A DNA stretch of 64,000 bases from NCBI GenBank assembly GCA_023430975.1, contig JAEYYB010000118.1:1-64000 (forward strand), written 5' to 3'. Below the pieces are notes generated by a model. It saw nothing but the letters and a program-made list of their open reading frames with translations. It was not told where the DNA came from and searched no databases. Both the position numbers and the translations under genes were made by a program. Shown piece by piece: positions 34,971-43,761 of the stretch. Every line of letters starts with the position of its first letter. Within the stretch, counting starts at the first letter, position 1. Source of the DNA: Bacillota bacterium. Its GTDB lineage: Bacteria > Bacillota > Clostridia > Acetivibrionales > DSM-2933.

Positions 34971-37325
34971 TTACCCCATTATAACCTGTACAGTATGTGT
35001 TGAACCGCTTTCAAATACAGGTATCTTATCAACAGCTTTGCCGTCTACTACAATCTTCTTGACACCTTTATTTACTTTATCAGGGTTTTGTACTTCGATT
35101 AGGTATGTTGCACCCCTGAATACTCTCTTAACTTTGTAAGTTTCCCATGAAGCAGGTATGCATGGATCCACAATGAGACAGTCATAGCCTGCCCTTACAC
35201 CAAGTATATACTGGCTTGCTGCAACCAGATTCCATGCTGCTGTACCGCTTAGCCATGAGTTTCTACCTATACCGAACTGAGGATGCTCTTTACCAAGTAT
35301 GTTCTGTGGGTATACATACGGTTCAACCTCAAGGTGATCTGCTTCATTGTTACGTGCAGCAGGCATAATCTGCTTATAGTACTGGTATGCCTTATCCCCA
35401 TTGCCCATCATTATTTCTGCAATCATTACCCATGGGTTTGTGTGGAGGAATATACCACCGTTTTCCTTTGCTCCTGGAGGATATGTTGTTATACCTCCCT
35501 TAGTTTCATCATACTCGGTATATGAAGGGTACATTGCAACTATACCGTATTTTGTGTTGAGGTGAGTTTCAACGGAATCAAGGCATTTTCTGGCATATTC
35601 ACCTTCTGCTACTCCTCCTAAAACTGCCCATGACTGAGAATTAATAAATATCTTGCCGAATGGAGCATCCTTGGTTCCAAGAGCATTGCCGTAATCATCG
35701 AATGCTCTCTTATACCATTCTCCATCCCAGCAGGTTTCGTTAATGGCATTTTTCATTGTTTCGAACAACTTTATATAATTTGCTGCATCTTCCTTTTTAC
35801 CGAGGAATTCAGCTATTTCCTTCATTTCCATTGCAGCCCTGCAGTAAAGCATTGATGTAAATACGCTCTCTGCAACTCCCAGACCTACATCAAGGTTAAG
35901 GGTGTCATTCCAGTCTGCACGGCCTGCAAGTGCTATTTTATGAGGTCCTAAATTGTTTGCTGTAAAATCAAGTGCCATATTTAAATGCTCAAGAACAGTT
36001 GCTTCTGTTTTTTTGTCATTGTACAATACTTTTTCATTTAAGAATGCATAATCGCCAGTTTCCTTGATATATGCATTAACAGCCAATATAAGCCATAAGT
36101 GGTCATCGGAGTACCAGTCAAATTTCTTAACTGGAGCATCACCCGATCCGCCTTCGCCTGTAAGAGGGAAGAATAAGTGATATGCCCTTCCGTCTGTGTA
36201 TTGGCATTTCAAAAGCTTAACTATAAGCCCTTTTGCTTCTTCAGGAATTGTGTGCATAACGCCCAATGTATCCTGTGCACTGTCCCTGATACCCATACCC
36301 CTTGCAAGACCAAGCTGATACAATGATACAAACCTTGACCAGTTGAAGGTTGTTTTGCACTGGTATTGGTTCCATGTGTTAAGGAATAAATTCATTTCCT
36401 CATCAGGAGTTTCAACAAAGAGATTTTCAGTGTATTTTTTCCAATACTGATTGAGTCTTTCAAGTGCCGCATGTGCACCCTTCGGATCAAGGTACTCTTT
36501 AAGTTCATCTTTTAAAACAGTTTTGTCTTCAGCATAACCCAACACAAAAACAATTTCCTTTTCTTCGCCTTTTTGAAGTTCAACATCAATACAGAAGGCA
36601 CCTACACCGTTCTGGCGAAGTGAAATTGAATTGGAGCATGCTCCCTGTTCAACAGCTATAGGATTTGCTTCAGATCTATACTTTCCAATGAATGATTCAA
36701 GATTTGTATCGAAACTGGAAACCTTTTCACCTGTAGCTATAAAAGCGGCACTTTTTGCTACGTGGTGTGGGTGCCAGGTAATTATTCCGTCATTATAGCG
36801 GCCCTGATTTATCTGCTGAACCCAGTCAACATTTTGCTGGTCTGCAATTGCATCCCAGAAACAGAACTCTGCATATGTGAAGATTTGCATCTTTTTGGTT
36901 ATATTAAGATTGTTTTTAACCTTTACAATCCATATTTCAAAGTCTCTGTCATCGGGTACAAAGTATGTTACATCTGCATTTATACCCTTATACTCACCTT
37001 CAATTGTGGTATAACCCATACCGTGCCTGCAGCAGTATGAATCGAGCTTCTTCATTGTAGGCTGGAATCCAGGATTCCAGTACTCACAGGTAACCGAATC
37101 CCTCACATATATGTATCTTCCAGGCCTGTCCATTGGTATATTGTTATACCTATACCTAAGAACCCTTCTATTTTGAGGATCCTTATGAAAACTGTAACCT
37201 CCTGCGGTGTTCGAAACAATACCTCCATATTTACCGCTTCCTATATAATTAATCCACGGTGTTGGTGTATCCGGTCTTACAATAACATACTCACGTGCTT
37301 GACGATCAAAATAACCATACTTCAT
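34971..37325 (-). CDS. GH94 disaccharide phosphorylase (cellobiose or chitobiose type)
   Basis: 784 residues, cytoplasmic. GH94 features throughout: MKYGYFDRQAREYVIVRPDT, SNTAGGYSFHKDP, RYRYNNIPMDRPGRYIYVRD, and the catalytic general acid in ADWNDTLNLD within the (alpha/alpha)6 barrel. The family splits beta-1,4 disaccharides with phosphate, saving one ATP per hexose. Cellobiose phosphorylase is the expected enzyme in a cellulolytic clostridium, but the DRPGRYIYVRD segment and the NagZ-like GH3 partner also fit N,N'-diacetylchitobiose phosphorylase; specificity is open. The start follows AGGAGGT. The promoter at 37444-37472 has a near-consensus sequence and overlaps a 9-bp palindrome. Confidence 0.88.
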   Translation of the reverse strand: MKYGYFDRQAREYVIVRPDTPTPWINYIGSGKYGGIVSNTAGGYSFHKDPQNRRVLRYRYNNIPMDRPGRYIYVRDSVTCEYWNPGFQPTMKKLDSYCCRHGMGYTTIEGEYKGINADVTYFVPDDRDFEIWIVKVKNNLNITKKMQIFTYAEFCFWDAIADQQNVDWVQQINQGRYNDGIITWHPHHVAKSAAFIATGEKVSSFDTNLESFIGKYRSEANPIAVEQGACSNSISLRQNGVGAFCIDVELQKGEEKEIVFVLGYAEDKTVLKDELKEYLDPKGAHAALERLNQYWKKYTENLFVETPDEEMNLFLNTWNQYQCKTTFNWSRFVSLYQLGLARGMGIRDSAQDTLGVMHTIPEEAKGLIVKLLKCQYTDGRAYHLFFPLTGEGGSGDAPVKKFDWYSDDHLWLILAVNAYIKETGDYAFLNEKVLYNDKKTEATVLEHLNMALDFTANNLGPHKIALAGRADWNDTLNLDVGLGVAESVFTSMLYCRAAMEMKEIAEFLGKKEDAANYIKLFETMKNAINETCWDGEWYKRAFDDYGNALGTKDAPFGKIFINSQSWAVLGGVAEGEYARKCLDSVETHLNTKYGIVAMYPSYTEYDETKGGITTYPPGAKENGGIFLHTNPWVMIAEIMMGNGDKAYQYYKQIMPAARNNEADHLEVEPYVYPQNILGKEHPQFGIGRNSWLSGTAAWNLVAASQYILGVRAGYDCLIVDPCIPASWETYKVKRVFRGATYLIEVQNPDKVNKGVKKIVVDGKAVDKIPVFESGSTHTVQVIMG

Positions 37326-37433
37326 AATTTTACCTCCTGAAAATTTTTTTGATTAAATGTTGTCAAATGTATGATAAATCATGTCTTTTATTTATATTAA
37401 TATATTAAATTAACTGGAATTTTGAGATTGCAA

Positions 37434-37472
37434 CATCTAATTTATAATAAGGTAATTAGATGCTTTTGTCAA
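37434..37472 (-). promoter_or_regulatory. Promoter of the GH94-GH3 operon with overlapping operator-like palindrome
   Basis: On the minus strand TTGACA (37472-37467), 17-bp spacer, TATTAT (37449-37444). A perfect 9-bp inverted repeat CATCTAATT (37434-37442) / AATTAGATG (37454-37462) with an 11-bp centre covers the -10 box and part of the spacer, the classical position for a repressor. The start codon is about 119 bp downstream, leaving a ~110-nt leader. Confidence 0.7.
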
Positions 37473-37614
37473 GCTATAAATATACTACAAACGGCTTATT
37501 TACTAAGTTTGGAATATACAGGGAGTATGGTGTGAGACATTATAGAAAAGCAATTTTACAGCCTAAATATTTACAAATCAAATGCCGTGATTGGGGTAAT
37601 AACTACCATAGTTA
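37473..37614. other. Intergenic DNA between promoter and tandem repeat
   Basis: No gene. It contains GCCGTGATT (37584-37592), complementary to AATCACGGC at 37614-37622, a possible hairpin downstream of the zinc-ribbon gene. Confidence 0.35.
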
Positions 37615-37679
37615 ATCACGGCAATAATCTATCAGGATAATAATCTATCGCGGCAATAATTTATCACAACAATAAATCT
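37615..37679. repeat. Four-unit imperfect 16-bp tandem repeat
   Basis: Units at 37615, 37631, 37647 and 37663: ATCACGGCAATAATCT, ATCAGGATAATAATCT, ATCGCGGCAATAATTT and a 17-bp last unit. Located just past the stop of the zinc-ribbon gene. Confidence 0.7.
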
Positions 37680-37698
37680 ACACTGCAAAATCAAATCA

Positions 37699-39267
37699 TC
37701 ATATTGCTTCAGTAACATCATAATTTTCATTTTGATCTATATCACCTACATGGTTGTAATAACCGAACAATTCCACAAACAGCCTAAGGTCTTCCATCTC
37801 TTTAGCAGTAAGAACATGTTTGTGCACCTTTTTGCCTTCAAAAATCATTGTGACTTTTTTACCTTTTGATATTTTCTTCACTGTATCTAACATTTCAGTA
37901 TTATGAATATAATATAACAAACACCACTCGGCCACCTCATTATAACCAGTCTGAGATTTTTTATATTCCTTATCAATCGGCCATTCTATAATTTCTCCAT
38001 CTACATCAAAATTTATTTTGTCGAAATTAATGTGTGAGCCTCTGACAAACCCTGCAATCAGCATAAGTGCAGCATAATCATCCGCTCCAACATATAGCCT
38101 GGGTTCTATGTTTATTGTTTCAGTTATATTTACACTTTTTGTGCTATAGCCCTTTGGAGAATAAATATTGAAACCATATTTACTGTCAGATCCCCTGGTA
38201 AGTTTTGAAATAATATCCTTTTTTCTTTTTTCCTGCAGCTCTTGTTCTGCAACTTTTGCATCGATTTTATTTTTTCTATATGTATTGACTTTTTTAGTTA
38301 TTGTAGCGTTATTGGGGAAATAGCTGCTTACTTTTTCCAATTCACTAATTGCATCATCAAACTTCTTCTTTGAGTTTAAAGCATCAGCTTTCTTTAAAGT
38401 ATCATCCAAAAGCTTTTTTAAATAACCGTCTTCTATTGACTTTAAATTAGTATCTTCCTTATAATAGCTCTCTATTGAGTGAACAGTCTTGTATGCATCC
38501 TCATATTTGCCGTCACTGCTCATCTTTTCCGCTTCATCAATATAGTAGTCATACATGTCCTTTATACAGGTCTTTATATTGTTCTGTGACTTTTTATAAT
38601 TATTGCTGTCATCCTTTATTACAAGCTTATATTTTGAAATAGCCTCTAAATACTCTTTTTCTTTAAATGCTTCTTCTGCAGCAGTCATATTGTCCTTTGA
38701 ATCTTTAATTTTTGCAAGGCTCTTTTCCTTTTCAGTTATTATAGGTTTTAAAAAAGCTAATTTGGAAAGGCCTTCAAACCACTTTTTAAGCTCATCATAA
38801 TTAACTTTATCATCAATAAAGCTTTTACTTATTACCTCAACCTTATCCTTTAAATTCTTTTCAACAGTGGATAATACCTTAGCTTTAACAACATAAGGTT
38901 TACTGTTTTTAATTTTGTCGTAAGATGTTTTTACAGCATTGAAGTTTTTAGCCTCAAGCTTATCTGTAACTGAAGAAACTTGCTTGTTGTATAGGTAAAC
39001 ATAATTATACAAGTAGTATGTCAACGGAACTGCAGCTAAGATAAACAAAACAATAGACACTATTGCCACTACCATTTTTTTTGATTTTGGTGATACTGTT
39101 TTTATTTGCTGTGTATTTGCATAATATTTGGAATAGTAAGATTCGTTGCTAGATGTATCGTGGTCGTAGGAATTATCATTTTCAAGGCTGGAGCTTAAAT
39201 CACAGCCACAATAATTACACTTACTGTAATTATTACTAACTTCTGAATTGCAATTAGGACATAACAT
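37699..39267 (-). CDS. Zinc-ribbon membrane protein with helical repeats
   Basis: About 522 residues from this start. It opens with a zinc ribbon (CPNCNSEVSNNYSKCNYCG), then a Ser/Asn/Tyr-rich linker, one TM helix (about 65-90, KKMVVAIVSIVLFILAAVPL), a long Lys/Glu-rich helical region resembling TPR-like repeats (DDAISELEKVSSYFPNNATI), and a C-terminal mixed domain of unknown type. Clostridia carry many such zinc-ribbon/TM/TPR proteins of unknown function. ATG at 39267 is preferred (GGAAGGAAT upstream) over the in-frame ATGs 30-36 nt earlier, which lack a site. Confidence 0.7.
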   Translation of the reverse strand: MLCPNCNSEVSNNYSKCNYCGCDLSSSLENDNSYDHDTSSNESYYSKYYANTQQIKTVSPKSKKMVVAIVSIVLFILAAVPLTYYLYNYVYLYNKQVSSVTDKLEAKNFNAVKTSYDKIKNSKPYVVKAKVLSTVEKNLKDKVEVISKSFIDDKVNYDELKKWFEGLSKLAFLKPIITEKEKSLAKIKDSKDNMTAAEEAFKEKEYLEAISKYKLVIKDDSNNYKKSQNNIKTCIKDMYDYYIDEAEKMSSDGKYEDAYKTVHSIESYYKEDTNLKSIEDGYLKKLLDDTLKKADALNSKKKFDDAISELEKVSSYFPNNATITKKVNTYRKNKIDAKVAEQELQEKRKKDIISKLTRGSDSKYGFNIYSPKGYSTKSVNITETINIEPRLYVGADDYAALMLIAGFVRGSHINFDKINFDVDGEIIEWPIDKEYKKSQTGYNEVAEWCLLYYIHNTEMLDTVKKISKGKKVTMIFEGKKVHKHVLTAKEMEDLRLFVELFGYYNHVGDIDQNENYDVTEAI

Positions 39268-39486
39268 TTTTTTATTCCTTCCAGAAATAAATGTATTCAT
39301 CATTAAATTTTAGCATTTTTTAGTCATTAACGTCAATATGCCGAAGTCCCTAATTTTTATTTCTAAAAAGATAACTATACTGAAAAAATCTCCTGTAAAT
39401 AAACTCTTTAAATTACTCCAACAAAACTCATTTTTGTAGTTGGATATATGAAGTTCTTTTAAAGATGATTGTCATGGCACTTAGCA

Positions 39487-39522
39487 GGGGGAGCAAGAGT
39501 CTCTAAAGCCTCTTGCTCCCCC
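39487..39522. other. 13-bp perfect hairpin
   Basis: GGGGGAGCAAGAG / CTCTTGCTCCCCC with a 10-nt loop, downstream of the GH48 remnant. There is no T-run on the minus side and a weak A/T context on the plus side. It may be the old terminator of the GH48 gene. Confidence 0.5.
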
Positions 39523-39549
39523 TAAAGAACCATCAATAATCAAATCTGA

Positions 39550-39976
39550 TCATTTTGTTTTACCAAAGTTTAGAGCAATTATCATAACATCAGCCATATT
39601 TATAGTTCCATCTTTATTTAAATCATATTTTTCATCATAGCCAGGTATCCCAAGCTTTGTTGTATCCGGACCAGTCCCCTGTGAGCATGCCGTACATAGC
39701 TTCAAACCATACGTAATAGCTGGCAGTTTCGGAAACAGTTTCATGGCCATAGTCAGGCGCTTCAACCATCATTGTTTCAATTGAATGGTATGGAATGCCT
39801 TCCGGACTAAAGTATCCATTTACTGAATCATTTAATTTTTCATGCAAATCAATGAATGCATCTTCATATGACATACCTGAAGCAACATAAGCTGCATATG
39901 AATTGCTCCCTAGGATAGGAGCTGCTAGAGTACTTACTGTCACAAATGTACACAAAGCAATTGCTTCCCTCCTCAT
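39550..39976 (-). pseudogene. GH48 cellulase-dockerin gene with the middle deleted
   Basis: The 5' part (39976 to about 39640) encodes a signal peptide-like start and the N-terminal ~80 residues of a GH48 exo-cellulase: [51 protein letters not shown]. The frame then stops. In another frame the last ~35 codons (39660-39550) are a dockerin half-repeat, [19 protein letters not shown]... to the stop. About 600 residues of catalytic domain and the first dockerin repeat are gone, with a frame change at the junction near 39640-39660. GH48 is the dominant processive cellulase of cellulosomes. The fragment is inactive; an intact GH48 is presumably elsewhere. Confidence 0.85.
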
Positions 39977-40074
39977 AAAAATAATAATTGAATAACAGTA
40001 AAGCTAGCTTTACTGCTCGGTATCCATAACAACATTTGTTATTTATTATTATATCAGATAATTCTGATAATAGC

Positions 40075-40896
40075 ATCTGTTTTGTATTTAATGCTTTCCA
40101 ATTATTCAACTGACTCTGTAAATCGTTCACCATTTTATCAATAGCATTTTGTTTTTGCATGAGGTGGATATTTCGTTGTATTTTCTATTTCATCCATATA
40201 ATAATTTGCTGTATGATCAGAAGAACTTTGAATTGTACGTTCATATTCCATAATGTTAAATACACTTTGGCCTATCCAATTCTCATAATCATTGGCTGAA
40301 TTTATACTCATAGGTTCTTTATCTGCATTTAATACATAGTCTTTACCTTCAATCCCATACATAAATAGGTCATAGGTCTCTTGACTGGACTCCAGCCATT
40401 CAATAAACTTAAAAATACGCTCGGCATTTTTAGTTCGAGAGTTCAGTACAAGAGAATTTATTAAAGGCGATGATCTTTCGGAGGGTTTGTCTTTATATAA
40501 AGAATAAGATTTGTATCTTAAGTTAATACCTTTAGATTGTAAAAGTCTATTATATGTAATATCTGATCCTGTAGCACCTATAATTGATGAAAACCTGCCT
40601 TCTCCGATGGGAGTTGATATATCTACAAAATCTCCCGGCTGAACATATCCTTTGCCAAACCAGTTTATAATTGTATTAATTGAATTTTTGAATTCCGGGG
40701 TTTTCTCCCATGGCATAATTTTCATATTAGTGTCATTCCATTTATATACCAACCCCAAATTCTTGTTCAATATGGCATATCCGTTTGCTTCTGCAAATGA
40801 CATAATTTTGAACATAGGATTAAAATACGTATACAAATATGCAATCAACCTATCTAACTCAGTATTAAAAGTGAAATTATGTTGATCTAATGTCAT
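40075..40896 (-). pseudogene. Frameshifted, 5'-truncated ABC sugar-binding protein (DUF3502 type)
   Basis: From 40896 about 250 codons encode the C-terminal half of a LipO/LplA-like extracellular solute-binding protein (GLVYKWNDTNMKIMPWEKTP, SINTIINWFGKGYVQPGD, RIFKFIEWLESSQETYDLF, then the DUF3502-like end). The signal sequence and the N-terminal lobe are missing. Near 40150 the frame shifts: the expected C-terminal helix IDKMVNDLQSQLNNWKA continues in another frame down to about 40080. Such proteins feed oligosaccharide importers; no permease genes remain here. It lies right beside the GH48 remnant, so this stretch is a decay zone. Confidence 0.7.
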
Positions 40897-40967
40897 ATAT
40901 TGAAGTTTGGTAACAAGATTATGTAAATAGAGAACAAAATTATCATGTACAAATTTTAAAACACCAA

Positions 40968-41609
40968 TTATATGCTGGTGATTTTGTTTACATAACTTTT
41001 TGCTAATGATGTCACAGATTCATAGTCGCCGGAATCTGCTGACACATATAGATTCCTGCCGATTCCAACAGCCATTGATCCTGCTTCAAACCATGTATGT
41101 ATGTTGTCGATATTAACGCCTCCTGTAGGCATCAATGGTGCTTGGGGAATCGGGCCTTTAATTGCTCTGATGATGGAAGGTCCAAACAGTTCTGACGGAA
41201 ATATCTTTACGATATCCGCACCTGCCTCCATGCATTCAACAGTCTCTTTTATTGTCATTGCTCCAGGCATGTAGGGTATTTGATAACGAAGGCACATTTT
41301 AGCTGTTTCACTATTAAGGCAGGGACTTATTATGAATTGAGAACCCATGGCTAAGGCTATTTTAGCTGTCTCAGGATCGAGAACAGTTCCTGCACCTATA
41401 AGTACATCGGTGTTTTTGTACTTTTGGGTAAGTTCTGTTATTAGCTCTCCCGCAAAGCTCATGGTATATGAAAATTCCAATACCCTTATTCCCCCATCAA
41501 TAATTGCAACGGCTGATTTCAATGCTTTTTCAAAATTATCGGTTCTGATTATTGAAATTATTTTATTCTTTTTTATTATATCCATTACTTCGATTTTATC
41601 TCTTATCAT
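40968..41609 (-). CDS. eda: KDPG/KHG aldolase
   Basis: 213 residues, class I aldolase of the Eda family: 2-keto-3-deoxy-6-phosphogluconate to pyruvate plus glyceraldehyde 3-phosphate, often also 4-hydroxy-2-oxoglutarate cleavage. Visible family residues: Glu in RVLEFSYT, the phosphate-binding GAGTVLD, the Schiff-base Lys in GADIVKIFPSE, and MPTGGVN. Length is typical. The start has a strong site (AAAGGAGAA). It ends the uronate/Entner-Doudoroff branch, but no KDG kinase or uronate isomerase is adjacent; the divergently transcribed neighbour is another pyruvate-type aldolase. Confidence 0.92.
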   Translation of the reverse strand: MIRDKIEVMDIIKKNKIISIIRTDNFEKALKSAVAIIDGGIRVLEFSYTMSFAGELITELTQKYKNTDVLIGAGTVLDPETAKIALAMGSQFIISPCLNSETAKMCLRYQIPYMPGAMTIKETVECMEAGADIVKIFPSELFGPSIIRAIKGPIPQAPLMPTGGVNIDNIHTWFEAGSMAVGIGRNLYVSADSGDYESVTSLAKSYVNKITSI

Positions 41610-42042
41610 AAAGTTTCTCCTTTTGTAGAAATGTATATAACTGTATATCGTTAATTTGGACTAAAAGTTAATAAATACTAATATTCTTATATTAAGGATT
41701 ATATACGATTAAAAATATATTGCAAAATACTATTTTTTATTTGAAATTTGGCAAAAATTTTGATATTATTGAAATTGTAGAATGGAAGTATGGTAGGGAC
41801 GGCAGATTCAAAAGGAAAACATTCCTTATTCTTTTTATTACAATTCTCCGTTTCCAACGATACAAACCAAAATTAAATTAGTATAACTTTTAGTTTGCAT
41901 TTTTGTCTTATGCATGCTTTAGGATCGACCATAATATCACTTCCGATTTTGGGTAGTATTGACAAGTTATGTCATTTTGTGACCCGGATTTATAGCGGAG
42001 GCTTATTTGAGTCATCCATAAAGCCTTCTAATTGTTATACAA
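41610..42042. other. Intergenic region between divergent aldolase genes
   Basis: No gene supported. It contains an AT-rich palindromic patch near 41631-41650 (GTATATAACTGTATATC) about 25 bp before the eda start, which could be an operator. Confidence 0.3.
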
Positions 42043-42138
42043 ATAAAAATCTTAATTAATTTTGCATTTGACAGAGCAAATAACAAACGTTTCAACGGGA
42101 TTTGCGATAGGCAAATGTAAAAATTAATAGATTTTTAT
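42043..42138 (+). repeat. Palindromic intergenic element, divergent copy E
   Basis: The 96-bp core arms and loop (CAACGGGATTTGCGATAG) are conserved, but the ends are ATAAAAATCT / AGATTTTTAT instead of TATGAAAAGTG: both ends changed and still pair. The segment ATAAAAATCTTAATTAATTT occurs at its left end and again at 42137-42156 just outside the right end. It lies 53 bp upstream of the aldolase start. Confidence 0.8.
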
Positions 42139-42191
42139 AAAAATCTTAATTAATTTATCTCGATAATATTAATGGAAAGGGTGTTTTTTAA

Positions 42192-43187
42192 ATGAGTAAG
42201 GAAAGAATTAGGACGGAAGGGAAAAAAGGAACATGGATGACATATCGTCCGGACATCAAGGTGCTGGACTGTACAATTAGAGATGGAGGTCTGGTCAATA
42301 ATTTTAACTTTGAAGACGGATTTGTAAAGGCAGTTTATAATGCTTGTGTTGAAGCAGGCGTTGATTATATGGAAATGGGCTATAAGGCTTCTAAAAAGAT
42401 TTTTGCAAGGGACGGATTAGGTTCCTGGAAATTCTGTGATGAAGAGGACATACGAAAAATTGTGGGTGATAATGAAACCGAATTGAAAATATCTGTTATG
42501 GCTGATGCTGAAAGAACGGATTACCATGAAGATATTCTGCCAAAGAGCCAGAGTGTTGTTGATATGGTACGTGTTGCCACCTATGTCCACCAAATTCCCA
42601 CAGCTGTTGATATGATCAAGGATGCTCATGATAAAGGTTATGAAACAACCATCAATATTATGGCAGCATCCCAACTTAAGGAAAGTGACTTGGATGAGGC
42701 ATTAGAGATTCTTTCACAGACTGAAGTTGATGTTATATATGTAGTGGACAGCTTTGGTTCCCTGTACTCCGAAGATATACAGGACCTCACCGCCAAGTAT
42801 CTTGGCTATGCTGAGGCAGCCGGGAAAAAAGTAGGAATACACGCCCATAACAATCAGCAATTGGCATATGCAAACACAATTGAAGCTATCATAAGAGGAA
42901 CCAGTTTCGTAGATGCTACAATAGCCGGACTTGGCCGTGGTGCCGGTAATTGCCCAATGGAATTAATACTCGGATTTTTAAAGAATCCCAAGTTTCATTT
43001 AAGGCCGATACTTGAGTGTATTCAAGCTAGTATTCCCGAGCTAAGGAAGTCATGCAGCTGGGGATTTGACATACCATATATGCTGACAGGCCAACTTAAT
43101 CAGCATCCAAGGACTGCAATAAGCTTTATATCAAACAACCGCTCGGATTATACCAATTTCTATGATGCAATAGTTAATGGAGATTAA
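42192..43187 (+). CDS. DRE-TIM aldolase (4-hydroxy-2-oxovalerate aldolase-like)
   Basis: 331 residues of the HMGL-like/DRE-TIM metallolyase superfamily. The signature LDCTIRDGG (metal-binding Asp, catalytic Arg), the HxH metal ligands in KVGIHAHNNQQLA and GLGRGAGNCPMELILG are all present. Best fit is the 4-hydroxy-2-oxovalerate aldolase subgroup; in clostridia such stand-alone versions, without the acylating aldehyde dehydrogenase partner, have unclear substrates. A site GAAAGGG precedes the ATG at normal distance. Single gene with a perfect terminator. It is divergent from eda, which also yields pyruvate. Confidence 0.8.
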   Translation: MSKERIRTEGKKGTWMTYRPDIKVLDCTIRDGGLVNNFNFEDGFVKAVYNACVEAGVDYMEMGYKASKKIFARDGLGSWKFCDEEDIRKIVGDNETELKISVMADAERTDYHEDILPKSQSVVDMVRVATYVHQIPTAVDMIKDAHDKGYETTINIMAASQLKESDLDEALEILSQTEVDVIYVVDSFGSLYSEDIQDLTAKYLGYAEAAGKKVGIHAHNNQQLAYANTIEAIIRGTSFVDATIAGLGRGAGNCPMELILGFLKNPKFHLRPILECIQASIPELRKSCSWGFDIPYMLTGQLNQHPRTAISFISNNRSDYTNFYDAIVNGD

Positions 43188-43248
43188 ATTCAGTATATTA
43201 TAATAGTTCTTATGTAAAAGTGACTAATTATAGTAATTTTTCATGAAT

Positions 43249-43294
43249 AAAAAACCACCTGAATATAACTAAATCTATATTCAGGTGGTTTTTA
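43249..43294 (+). terminator. Terminator of the DRE-TIM aldolase gene
   Basis: A perfect 17-bp stem AAAACCACCTGAATATA / TATATTCAGGTGGTTTT with T-runs on both strands. Confidence 0.9.
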
Positions 43295-43310
43295 TTTTGT
43301 AATAAAACTA

Positions 43311-43743
43311 TTAATAAATATCAACGATGTTTTCACTAGGTATCCATACAACTTTTATACAAAGTTCAGTCTGGATGGTTCTGTAGTTTTGCTGGTAGTT
43401 GAATACTTCCTTCGCTTACTTAGTTTGGCCGTTGTATCCGTTATTTATATCCTGTCCCTTGTCCCCTGCCCTAGGTGCATATTCATCATGGGGTATAATT
43501 ATGGGTCGCACCATATACAAAAGGAGTCACCCCATCACTTTCGTAGAATAAATATCCGTTCTTTTGAGAGTCCCATTTTTTCACATATGACCTTCCTGTA
43601 TATTTTCTATGCATCTCATCAGTAGCAGTAGGTGAAGTGTTTGCAGTACCATGCCATATTCTAGCGTTTTGGGATATAAGTTTTCTACCGGGCCTGTTGG
43701 GATGGCCTAATGGTATGTAGTCAAAAACAACTTTTAGTGCCAT
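43311..43743 (-). pseudogene. Broken N-acetylmuramoyl-L-alanine amidase (Amidase_2)
   Basis: From 43743 (ATG) about 84 codons match the start of a type 2 amidase: FDYIPLGHPNRPGRKLISQ, ARIWHGTANTSPTATDEMHR, ending PFVYGATHNYTP and a premature stop. Further pieces follow in other frames (EYAPRAGDKGQDINNGYNG; a final IKVVWIPSENIVDIY with a stop at 43313-43311). The catalytic middle with the second zinc ligands is missing or scrambled. The remains point to at least two frame changes plus an internal loss. Confidence 0.65.
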
Positions 43744-43761
43744 AAACGCTCACTCGCTTAT

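Noticed and set aside
37615..37679. Tandem 16-mers as a plasmid-type iteron origin
   Set aside because: Only four imperfect units, no replication initiator gene and a clearly chromosomal context.
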